Positions 1 to 5,718 of a stretch of DNA of 17,162 nt are shown here, in pieces. A program made the translations under genes and the position numbers. Location of the stretch: contig JAJRVC010000337.1 of NCBI GenBank assembly GCA_024277475.1, positions 1-17,162 on the forward strand, given 5' to 3'. Under the pieces are notes generated by a model. The model worked only from the letters and a program-made list of their open reading frames with translations, was not told the DNA's origin and ran no database searches. Source of the stretch: Deltaproteobacteria bacterium (GTDB lineage: Bacteria; Desulfobacterota; Desulfobacteria; Desulfobacterales; JAFDCJ01). How positions within the stretch are numbered: the stretch's first letter is position 1; each line of letters opens with the position of its first letter.

Positions 1-264
1 CCAACTTTAGCTCACTTTAGTCACTTTCTGCACCCTTCCCTGATCATCCAATCTTTTTTTATGTCTGTGTCGGTCCGTGTGTGTCTGCGGCTAATTTTTC
101 CCTTTCATTCAAAATTCGACGTTCGATGTTCGATGTTCGACGTTCGGCGTTCATCCCCTCATCCATCATCCCTCACCTTCCCACCTTCCTTTCTCTCCAA
201 CTTTAGCTCACTTTAAACTTTAGTTCACTTCCATCATCCCTCCGACCTCTGACCTCCATTCCCC
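1..264. repeat. Composite intergenic repeat region at left edge
   Basis: No gene is visible here. The stretch is a mosaic of repeat modules: ACTTTAGYTCACTTTAG-type words (about 3-28 and 198-232), a 95-bp block at 51-145 that recurs at 7267-7361 with about five differences, an embedded heptanucleotide run of GACGTTC/GATGTTC units at 118-145, CATCCCT-like words, and CTCCGAC/CTCTGAC words just before the permease stop codon. It lies downstream of the minus-strand permease gene, so any further transporter genes would be beyond the window edge. Confidence 0.8.
51..145 (+). repeat. 95-bp dispersed repeat, copy 1
   Basis: This block matches 7267-7361 over 95 nt with about five substitutions and no gaps, in the same orientation and 7.2 kb away. 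It starts with an ATC-T7-ATG motif, continues through a TG-rich segment and ends in four GAYGTTC heptads. It does not code for protein and carries no transposase or terminal repeats. Confidence 0.85.
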
Positions 265-1281
265 CTAATACCTCACCCTCGGGTCTACCAGGGCGTAAAT
301 AATATCCACGACCAGAGAGACCGCGGCCACAATCAGCGCAAAAATGACGATGACTCCCTGAATGGTTGGATAATCTCTCAAATAAATCCTTTCCAGCAAC
401 AGCCGCCCCATTCCGGGCCAGGAAAAGGTGGTCTCCGTCAACACCGCGCCGGCCATCAGCAGGGCGACCTGGAGCCCCATCATGGTTAAAATAGGGACAA
501 AAGCGTTCATCATAGCATGTTTGTATACCACCCGGTGGTGGCGGATGCCGCGGGCTTCGGCAGCCAGAATATAGTCTGATTTTAGGACATCGAGCATATT
601 GGCCCGGGTCAGGCGAATAAAAATTCCGGAAAGCGTCAGGCCGAGGGTAGCGGAGGGCAGGACCAGATGAATCAATACATCTTTCAAAGCCGCAAAATCT
701 TTGGCCAGAATCGTATCCAGAATATACAACCCGGTTCGGTCAAAACCAGCGACAAATACCCGGGCGCCGGTCCTGCCGGCAATCGGAAAGATATCCAGCC
801 AGATGCCGAATATCATCTGCAGCATCAATCCCAGCCAGTAGACCGGAATACAATAAATCACGATACCGTATAGCCGGATGGAGTAGTCTTGGGCAGACCT
901 GCGTTTGTCCGCGGCATAGGCCCCCAGCGGTATCCCCACCAGCAGGGTGATCAGCATGCCGAAAAAGGTTAATTCAAGGGTCGCCGGAAGTTTGTCGGTG
1001 ATGGTGTCAATGACCCGCTGTTTGAAAATCATGGAATTGCCCAGATCCAGACGGCAGATTTGCCACAGATAGCTGCCGTATTGAGCAATCAACGGTTTGT
1101 TCAGTCCCAATTCTTCTTTTTTTTGCTCAATGACTTTTTCAGGGGCATGGCCTCCCAGCATGGAGGAGACCGGATCACCGGGCATCACACGGATGACCAC
1201 AAAAACAATGCTCAAAAGGATAAAAACCATGGGGATGGTAAGAAATGTGCGCGCGATGATGTATCTGAGCAGATTTTTCAT
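265..1281 (-). CDS. dppB: Oligopeptide/dipeptide ABC transporter permease (DppB/OppB family)
   Basis: This is an inner-membrane permease subunit of a peptide/nickel-type ABC importer, 338 aa, the usual length of the family. It carries the family hallmarks. The N-terminal RVMPGDP motif is at residues 31-37 after the first membrane segment. Further hydrophobic segments lie near 103-122, 138-162, 203-225, 258-283 and 306-332. The cytoplasmic EAA-type loop that contacts the ATPase is at 240-245 (AAEARG) with its downstream KHAMMNAF. The conserved FSWPGMGRLL is at 286-295. The ATG at 1281 precedes the first membrane segment directly, but no good Shine-Dalgarno lies before it; a short AGCCT/AGGCT hairpin sits there instead. 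The binding-protein gene lies upstream on the same strand, so the two probably serve one transporter. Substrate (peptide, nickel or other) cannot be read from this subunit, so the symbol names the family only. Confidence 0.9.
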   Translation of the reverse strand: MKNLLRYIIARTFLTIPMVFILLSIVFVVIRVMPGDPVSSMLGGHAPEKVIEQKKEELGLNKPLIAQYGSYLWQICRLDLGNSMIFKQRVIDTITDKLPATLELTFFGMLITLLVGIPLGAYAADKRRSAQDYSIRLYGIVIYCIPVYWLGLMLQMIFGIWLDIFPIAGRTGARVFVAGFDRTGLYILDTILAKDFAALKDVLIHLVLPSATLGLTLSGIFIRLTRANMLDVLKSDYILAAEARGIRHHRVVYKHAMMNAFVPILTMMGLQVALLMAGAVLTETTFSWPGMGRLLLERIYLRDYPTIQGVIVIFALIVAAVSLVVDIIYALVDPRVRY

Positions 1282-1428
1282 GGAAGTTTGAGGAGCCTTT
1301 GAGGCTACGTAGTCAAGTAAAAAATCCAGGCCCGGCTTCCTGCTCGTAAGGCTTACAGCTCGGAGAGAGAGGGGCCCGACCCTGACTCACTCCCTGAGGT
1401 TTGCTTTATTATGACGGGCTAAAAAATG

Positions 1429-1458
1429 GACGTTCAATCAATTCACTATTCCGGCCAG
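1429..1458 (-). repeat. 30-bp dispersed repeat, minus-strand copy
   Basis: Read on the minus strand this matches 6866-6895 on the plus strand at 28 of 30 positions. The shared core is CTGGCCGGAA-Y-AGTGAATTG followed by ATTGAAC. Weaker similarity extends about 12 nt further on the CTGGCC side. The function is unknown and both copies are intergenic. Confidence 0.75.
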
Positions 1459-1654
1459 ACAGAATTTCATCAAAATATCTCACCGCAAAGACCGCTGAGT
1501 ACGCAGAGACTATTTTAATTTTTTTTTCTCAGCGTTCTCCCGCCGGGGCGTAGGCCACATGGTAAGCCCTATGGGCCGGAGGCTGCGAACTCCGCGGTGA
1601 ACTATTAGTTTCTTTTTTGATTTGACCGGCGGCTGGGCTGAACCTCTAAACCCT

Positions 1655-1820
1655 GGAACCCAGAACCCTGAACTCAGAACCCCGGAACCCAGAACTCTGA
1701 ACTCTGAACTCTGAACCCAGAACCCCGGAACCCAGAACTCTGAACCTTGGAACCCAGAACCCAGAACCCCGGAACCCAGAACTCTGAACCCTGGAACCCT
1801 GAACCCAGAACCCAGAACCT
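1655..1820. repeat. Heptanucleotide array, GAACCC theme (downstream of binding-protein gene)
   Basis: About 23 degenerate units of the form NGAACYC (GGAACCC, AGAACCC, TGAACTC, AGAACTC) are in near-perfect 7-nt register, with an extra base inserted every few units. The array lies immediately 3' of the binding-protein stop codon. Because 7 is not a multiple of 3, translation gives artificial VLGSGF-like heptapeptide repeats, which should not be annotated as protein. Confidence 0.9.
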
Positions 1821-1831
1821 CCAAACCCCTG

Positions 1832-3388
1832 CTATTTCGCCTTTTCAATAGGCGCATAAATGAACTGAAGCGTCGGTGAAATCATGATACCGTTGATATC
1901 CTTCTGAGCGAACAGGTACAAGCTCCCTTGAAAGATAGGTGCCGTCGGGACTTCATCGGTCCACATCTGCTGGATTTTTTTAAAGATCGCTTCCCGGGCG
2001 CTCTCATCGGGGTCTTTCTGCTCATCCACAAACATCGCATCCCAGGTCGGATCGGAAAAATAGATACCGTTGCCCTTGGAGCCGGCGGTACCGGCGAAAG
2101 CGGCCGTGTAGTTGTCCGGATCGATGTAATCCGGGTACCAGCCCAGCAGATAGACGGGCATCAGCTGATTGCGCCAGTTTTCCTTGTAAGTGGCCCATTC
2201 GGCGGATTTTACACTGACTTCCATGACACCGGTAGCCTCAAACTGGGCCTTGAGTACCGCTGCCATGTCCACTTCGGTATCACCGTAATGGCTGGGTGTG
2301 TACCAGAATTCAAATTTTAACTTATTGTTTTCATTAAAGCCGGCTTGAGCCAGCAGTTCTTTGGACTTTTCGATGTTGCCGTCTCCAAATACCTCTTTAA
2401 AATTATCCGTATGGGTCCACATACCCATGGGCACCATGGAGTAAAGCGGTGCATTCTGGCCGAGAAACACCTTTTTGATGATATCCGGTCGATTGATGGC
2501 GGCCGCCACACCCTGGCGTACAATTTTATTGGTGAACGGCTCGGTGTTGTTTTGAAAACATACATAGCGAATGTAAGGTCCCTGGCCCTTGATGGTTTTA
2601 ATTTTGTCCATTTTTTGCAGGTCCTTGATATCCGAAGGATTGAAGGACTTGAAGGCAAAATCAAGTTCGCCCTTTTCGAGGGCCAACCGCATGGTGGTGG
2701 CATCCGCAAAGTACCGAATGATAATCATGTCGTTTTTGGGTTTTTCACCGACGTAATAGGGGTTGGCTTCCAGGGCAATTTCCTGGTCCCTTTTGAAAAA
2801 AGCCACCCGATACGGTCCCAGGCCGACCAGTTTGCCACCTTTAAGCGCAGAAGGATCCTGAACAATTTTATCCGGCGGATAAATATTTGGATTTAAAGGA
2901 TAATAAGGAACTGTTGCGACCAGGGAAGGAAAATAGGCCACCGGGTTTTTCAAAACAAACTTTACCCGGTATTTATCCAGCTCATCCACCCGCTCCACAA
3001 AGTCGGTCACCAGCCAGGAAGGATCACCCTTAATCCGCATGACCCGGTCGATGGACCATTTGACGGCCTTGGCGTCGAAAGGCGTTCCATCGGAAAATTT
3101 CAGCCCTTCCTTGAGTTTGAAAATGTATCCCTTGCCGCCGTCGACAACTTCGTAGGATTCGGCCAGCCCCGGTACCAGATTGGTTTTTCCCGGCGGATAA
3201 CCCAAAAGTCCCTGATAAATATTGTAAAAAATTTCCCAGGTATGGAAGTCATAGGCATTGGCCGGGTCCATGTCCGTCACCTTTTCGGTTGTGCCGTACA
3301 CCAGCGTGACCTTGGCAAAACTGTTTGATGCAAAAAAAACCAAACACAGGGCCAATAAACACAAAAAAACCAGTTTAAAAGATTTCAT
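1832..3388 (-). CDS. ABC transporter substrate-binding protein, peptide/nickel type (SBP_bac_5 family)
   Basis: This is a periplasmic solute-binding protein (518 aa, typical of the DppA/OppA/NikA class) that would deliver its ligand to the permease encoded downstream. Residues 1-25 form a Sec signal peptide ending SFA; no lipobox cysteine is placed for lipidation, so a soluble periplasmic form is expected. Family motifs are clear: LVPGLAESYE at 71-80, then FSDGTPFDA at 98-106 followed by VKWSIDR, and later the GQNAPLYSMVP and WYPDYIDPDNY segments of the hinge and second lobe. The ATG is well supported by a GGAGGAGGGG Shine-Dalgarno a few bases upstream. A 28-bp palindrome at 3450-3477 lies 62-89 nt before the start and may control the gene. 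The ligand is unknown; the fold serves peptides, nickel chelates and other small molecules. Confidence 0.93.
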   Translation of the reverse strand: MKSFKLVFLCLLALCLVFFASNSFAKVTLVYGTTEKVTDMDPANAYDFHTWEIFYNIYQGLLGYPPGKTNLVPGLAESYEVVDGGKGYIFKLKEGLKFSDGTPFDAKAVKWSIDRVMRIKGDPSWLVTDFVERVDELDKYRVKFVLKNPVAYFPSLVATVPYYPLNPNIYPPDKIVQDPSALKGGKLVGLGPYRVAFFKRDQEIALEANPYYVGEKPKNDMIIIRYFADATTMRLALEKGELDFAFKSFNPSDIKDLQKMDKIKTIKGQGPYIRYVCFQNNTEPFTNKIVRQGVAAAINRPDIIKKVFLGQNAPLYSMVPMGMWTHTDNFKEVFGDGNIEKSKELLAQAGFNENNKLKFEFWYTPSHYGDTEVDMAAVLKAQFEATGVMEVSVKSAEWATYKENWRNQLMPVYLLGWYPDYIDPDNYTAAFAGTAGSKGNGIYFSDPTWDAMFVDEQKDPDESAREAIFKKIQQMWTDEVPTAPIFQGSLYLFAQKDINGIMISPTLQFIYAPIEKAK

Positions 3389-3449
3389 TTCCCCTCCTCC
3401 TTTCTCTTGTTGTGGTTAGTTGCCATTCTCACCCGGCAGCAAACATTAA

Positions 3450-3477
3450 TAGTAACCGTTCCAGTGAACGCTTACTA
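3450..3477. promoter_or_regulatory. Palindromic operator-like site upstream of binding-protein gene
   Basis: On the plus strand two 12-nt arms, TAGTAACCGTTC and GAACGCTTACTA, are separated by CAGT. They are inverted complements at 11 of 12 positions. Length, symmetry and placement fit a dimeric repressor such as a TetR- or GntR-type regulator, though no regulator gene is in the window. An AT-rich TATATAAA-like segment lies just upstream in the direction of transcription, so the palindrome would fall near the transcription start. The promoter hexamers themselves are not convincing. Confidence 0.6.
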
Positions 3478-3570
3478 CTTTTTATATAAAATCAACCTAA
3501 AAGCAAGAAAAAGTTCGGCTATTAATGAGCCCTAAGTGTTTGCGAAGAAATAAATCCACAATTTTGGGAG

Positions 3571-3704
3571 TTGGGCCGGCCGGCAAGACGCGAAAGCGCA
3601 GGGACATCAAGAAGGAGTAGATACCCGGGTCCAGAGGGCCCGTCGAAGATCCCGCTCCGCGGGGGCACTGGTTCCTCCCTGAAAGGGAGTGCTGGTTTTA
3701 TTAC
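3571..3704 (+). ncRNA. Cluster of five consecutive hairpins, candidate structured RNA
   Basis: This GC-rich, non-coding stretch contains in order GCCGGCCGGC; CGC-GAAA-GCG, a GNRA-type tetraloop on the plus strand; GGGTCC-AGA-GGGCCC with one mismatch; CCCGC-TCC-GCGGG; and CTCCC-TGAAA-GGGAG inside a GCACT/AGTGC outer pairing, followed by TTTTATT. The GAAA loops and the trailing T-rich tract favour plus-strand transcription, but no promoter is evident and no known RNA family was recognised. It sits 180 nt upstream of, and divergent from, the binding-protein gene, so it could instead be a DNA-level repeat. Confidence 0.3.
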
Positions 3705-3711
3705 ATACGAG

Positions 3712-3738
3712 TGCCTAAAGTGAACTAAAGTGGCTAAA
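3712..3738 (-). repeat. CTTTAG/CACTTTAG word repeat, inverted copy
   Basis: Read on the minus strand this is a run of the ACTTTAGTTCACTTTAG words that also occur on the plus strand at about 3-28, 198-232, 7234-7253 and 14804-14841. It is a short dispersed motif of unknown role. Confidence 0.6.
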
Positions 3739-3790
3739 GCCGTTCGGCCAAGAGGCTCTCGACAGGTTAAGGAATTTCAAACATACCGGG

Positions 3791-4108
3791 TTAGACCGGT
3801 CTTACCTGCTTCCAGAATTCTTTGATAATTATCTGGGAGGCTTCTTGCGAATTAATTGCCCCATTATCCGAAAGTGAAAGGCATGATTCAATTAAATTCA
3901 TGTTGGAGTCAAGCCCGAACTTATTTTGAATATATTTGCCGAGTGAGTTTTGAAGTTTTGGCAATTCATTCTCTGTTTTGATTGCAACTTCTATTTTATC
4001 CCTGAAGGGCAAATTATATAAAAGATGTTGGACGGCCTGGCCGACGTTTGACGGGTAGGGTCCATTTGCTTCATCTATTTTGAAGCATTCTTTCAAATTC
4101 TCTTTCAA
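3791..4108 (-). CDS. Small cytoplasmic protein, resembles DUF6794-type domain
   Basis: This is a 105-aa protein with no signal peptide or membrane segment. From YPSNVGQAVQHLL near residue 18 to the IIKEFWKQ end it resembles, from memory, the small helical DUF6794 family (AV.HLL, then a LG.YI.N.FGL core, then a C-terminal ASQIIIKEFW helix). No biochemical role is known for such proteins. The start is TTG at 4108, chosen because AAGGAG lies eight bases upstream and no ATG is available. The first 38 nt overlap the 44-codon frame that begins at 4205, which suggests translational coupling or a frameshift-split gene. Base composition is more AT-rich than in the transporter genes. Confidence 0.65.
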   Translation of the reverse strand: MKENLKECFKIDEANGPYPSNVGQAVQHLLYNLPFRDKIEVAIKTENELPKLQNSLGKYIQNKFGLDSNMNLIESCLSLSDNGAINSQEASQIIIKEFWKQVRPV

Positions 4109-4205
4109 TCTTTTCTCTCCTTCGTATCAGCCGGTAATTGAGGGTTCTCTTTTGAATATCCTGCTGAACCTTTTCCGCGAGAGCAAGTCTTTCCCTGTTA
4201 TCCAT
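4071..4205 (-). CDS. 44-codon charged small ORF overlapping the downstream gene
   Basis: ATG at 4205 is preceded by a near-ideal GGAGGTGA Shine-Dalgarno. The frame runs for 44 codons (MDNRERLALAEKVQQD..., ending REFERMLQNR) and terminates at 4071. The product is highly charged and probably a single long helix. It overlaps the next frame by 38 nt in the +1 register. It may be a genuine coupled small protein, a leader peptide, or the N-terminus of a gene split by a frameshift from the 105-aa frame. No family was recognised. A sigma-54-like site lies about 90 nt upstream (4298-4312). Confidence 0.5.
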   Translation of the reverse strand: MDNRERLALAEKVQQDIQKRTLNYRLIRRREKIEREFERMLQNR

Positions 4206-4297
4206 ATCTCACCTCCATAAATGTCCCATCCGATACTGATTTATTTGTATTAACAGTCATCACCATTAAGTGCAGGCTCAATTTGATATCAACTTTT

Positions 4298-4312
4298 ACA
4301 ATGTTCATGCCA
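4298..4312 (-). promoter_or_regulatory. Possible weak sigma-54 promoter for the small ORF pair
   Basis: On the minus strand the sequence is TGGCATGAACATTGT. The GG and the second element are spaced as in a -24/-12 promoter, and the -24 half TGGCATG is identical to that of the stronger site at 5026-5040. The -12 dinucleotide is GT rather than the near-invariant GC, which makes it weak or possibly fortuitous. A start site would fall near 4286, about 80 nt before the ATG at 4205. Confidence 0.35.
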
Positions 4313-4537
4313 AGGCTGTTTAGTTCAATTAATATTCTTTAATTACAATTAGTTAAATTATGTATCCGGTTGGAACTTTCAACTTAAATGTGGTAAATTA
4401 TTTCCGAATTTTAGGGGAATTTTTTCACACTTTAAGGCATAAATTCCATAGTCATTATTTAGGTCCTTCTATAAAACTACACAGTGCTGGAACAGCGAAC
4501 CGCAGAATGAGTTATTGAATATCGAAGAATTGAAACG

Positions 4538-4613
4538 CTTCAGGCTTCGCCTTCGGCTACGACCCGACAGGTCGCTAAATCTTTTATAAAACAGACAGAA
4601 TACATTCATTCAA
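4538..4613 (+). repeat. 76-bp dispersed element with hairpin, copy 1
   Basis: It matches 15921-15996 over 76 nt without gaps and with seven differences. The 5' half contains CGACC-CGACA-GGTCG, a five-base-pair stem with a CGACA loop at 4560-4574. The 3' half is the AT-rich motif AAAACAGACAGAATACATTC followed by ATTCAA. A truncated third copy of the AT-rich half lies at about 8890-8915. Two of the seven differences restore pairing in the stem. Confidence 0.8.
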
Positions 4614-4633
4614 AATTCGACGTTCATCCTTTC

Positions 4634-4897
4634 CGACCTCTGTCCTCCGACCTCTGAACCCCTGAACATAGAACCCCAGAACCCAGAACCCCAGAACCCA
4701 GAACCCAGAACCCCTGAACCCACAACCCTGAACATAGAACTCCAGAACCCAGAACCCCAGAACCCAGAACCCCAGAACCCAGAACCCAGAACCCCTGAAC
4801 CCACAACCCTGAACCCACAACCCTGAACCCACAACCCTGAACCCACAACCCTGAACCCTGAACCCACAACCCACAACCCTGAACCCACAACCCACAA
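4634..4897. repeat. Heptanucleotide array, GACCTCT grading into GAACCC theme
   Basis: The array begins with GACCTCT/GTCCTCC units that pass in register into TGAACCC, AGAACCC and ACAACCC units, about 37 in all, with an occasional extra C. A block of nine or so units beginning TGAACATAGAAC recurs 66 nt later (about 4661 and 4727), and the right end alternates TGAACCC with ACAACCC. It is non-coding. It shows that two otherwise separate heptad themes can share a single array. Confidence 0.9.
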
Positions 4898-4972
4898 ACC
4901 CTATGACAATGGGAACTTTTCTTCATCATTCTATCCATTTTTTTTCCCAATCCATTATCCGGGTTTAAAAAC

Positions 4973-4999
4973 ATAAAACAGGATATCTATCTGTTTTAT
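4973..4999. promoter_or_regulatory. Perfect AT-rich inverted repeat upstream of sigma-54 promoter
   Basis: Nine-base arms ATAAAACAG (4973-4981) and CTGTTTTAT (4991-4999) are perfect inverted complements with a 9-nt centre, 27 nt upstream of the -24 element at 5026. It could be a binding site for an activator or repressor. Enhancer sites of sigma-54 activators usually lie further upstream, so the role is uncertain. Confidence 0.4.
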
Positions 5000-5025
5000 T
5001 AAATCATATTGGTATTATTGATTTC

Positions 5026-5040
5026 TGGCATGCGATTTGC
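5026..5040 (+). promoter_or_regulatory. Sigma-54 (RpoN) -24/-12 promoter
   Basis: TGGCATGCGATTTGC carries the GG and GC dinucleotides exactly 12 bases apart, with TGGCA and TTTGC halves matching the RpoN consensus TGGCAC-N5-TTGCW closely. Transcription would start near 5051-5052, leaving an untranslated leader of about 110 nt before the 3D-domain gene. Such promoters require an enhancer-binding ATPase activator, which is not encoded in the window. Confidence 0.7.
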
Positions 5041-5050
5041 GACTGCTGAT

Positions 5051-5161
5051 GGCAACCTTATCAAGCTCTTGGTTCTATAGAGAGCAGGATGGAAGCCTTA
5101 AGGCTGCAACATTTGGGGTTACTGCTAAGGCTAAATTATCGCTAACAAAGGGAGGTATGTG
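5051..5161 (+). promoter_or_regulatory. Long structured 5' leader of the 3D-domain gene
   Basis: The leader predicted from the sigma-54 start contains GCTCT/AGAGC (5065-5069 with 5081-5085), a perfect AGCCTTAAGGCT palindrome (5094-5105), and ends in AAAGGGAGG before the start codon. No known riboswitch class was confidently recognised. It may affect translation, but its structure is not conserved with anything else in the window. Confidence 0.3.
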
Positions 5162-5626
5162 ATGGGGGCAAAAGAAAAAAGCAAAATCTTAAAATTAGCT
5201 CCAATTGCCGGAACTCTTTTCATTTTACTTATAACCTTCACAGCTTTCGGGATTGCGTATGCAGAACCACTCGTGTCCCAATTGCTGGTCGACAAAAATC
5301 AGCAATACAAAGTAAAAAGTGAAACCATTCGTTTTGTAACGGCTTACAATGTTGGAGACCCCAGGCAAACAGATGATACGCCCTGCATATCGGCTAATGG
5401 CGAAAATATTTGTAGGGCCCTGGCCAACGGAGAAAGGCGATGTGCGGCCAACTTCGTGCCCTTAGGCTCGCGTTTACACGTGGATAAAATCGGCGTATGT
5501 TTAGTAACGGACCGAATGAACAAACGTTACCGCAACCGGGTGGATATTGCGATGCGAAAGAATGAGTACCATAAAGCACTCCGATTCGGCCGCCAAAAAT
5601 TGCATGTAAAAATTTTAGATAACTAA
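5162..5626 (+). CDS. Exported 3D-domain protein (double-psi beta-barrel, cell-wall type)
   Basis: This 154-aa protein has a Sec signal peptide (hydrophobic residues 13-33, cleavage after AYA-34) and a C-terminal 3D domain at about 55-152. The three aspartates that name the domain are visible in TDDTPC (71/72), VTDRMN (117) and RVDIAM (128). Four cysteines (75, 84, 94, 113) could form two disulphides in the periplasm. 3D domains resemble the catalytic barrel of MltA-type lytic transglycosylases and RlpA, so a peptidoglycan-related role is likely but unproven. ATG at 5162 is preferred over GTG at 5159 because GGAGG lies six bases before it. The gene has its own sigma-54 promoter, and the next gene follows after about 90 nt, perhaps in the same transcript. 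Confidence 0.85.
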   Translation: MGAKEKSKILKLAPIAGTLFILLITFTAFGIAYAEPLVSQLLVDKNQQYKVKSETIRFVTAYNVGDPRQTDDTPCISANGENICRALANGERRCAANFVPLGSRLHVDKIGVCLVTDRMNKRYRNRVDIAMRKNEYHKALRFGRQKLHVKILDN

Positions 5627-5718
5627 AGGACATGTATTTCTGAGTCTAATTTAGCGCTTCCCATTTATTTTCCAATATGGTATTCGGGTTTCAGAATACT
5701 TTAATCAGGAGGATTCCC

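Larger units (their letters stand above)
1282..1831. other. 550-bp gap between transporter genes, repeat-filled
   Basis: No coding sequence is supported. The gap holds a hairpin at 1294-1306 in the permease leader, a dispersed repeat at 1429-1458, a short inverted motif (GCTGAG near 1493 and CTCAGC near 1530 around a T-rich centre), and a GAACCC-type heptad array at 1655-1820 that stops 11 nt short of the binding-protein stop codon. Genes for a binding protein and its DppB permease usually sit much closer together. The gap therefore looks expanded by repeat insertion or growth (inference). Confidence 0.7.
4206..5025. other. Intergenic region with AT-rich segment, dispersed element and heptad array
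   Basis: No gene is supported. About 4206-4480 is AT-rich and holds the small-ORF promoter region. A 76-bp dispersed element occupies 4538-4613, a long GAACCC-type heptad array lies at 4634-4897, and an AT-rich perfect inverted repeat lies at 4973-4999. Long frames read on the minus strand between 4584 and 4974 are low-complexity translations of the heptads. Confidence 0.75.

Noticed and set aside
1510..1857. Minus-strand open frame with LGSGFRVPGF-type repeats
   Set aside because: It is the translation of the GAACCC heptad array and overlaps the end of the binding-protein gene; low complexity and no coding signals.
4584..4974. Several overlapping minus-strand frames with WVLGSGF repeats
   Set aside because: All three frames of a 7-nt repeat stay open and give the same heptapeptide pattern, which is an artefact of the array.
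5051..5161. Cyclic-di-GMP (GEMM) riboswitch in the leader of the 3D-domain gene
   Set aside because: GGCAACC, GGATGGAAGCC and GGGGTTAC loosely recall the motif, but key conserved bases are missing and the outer pairing is poor. A covariance-model search would decide.
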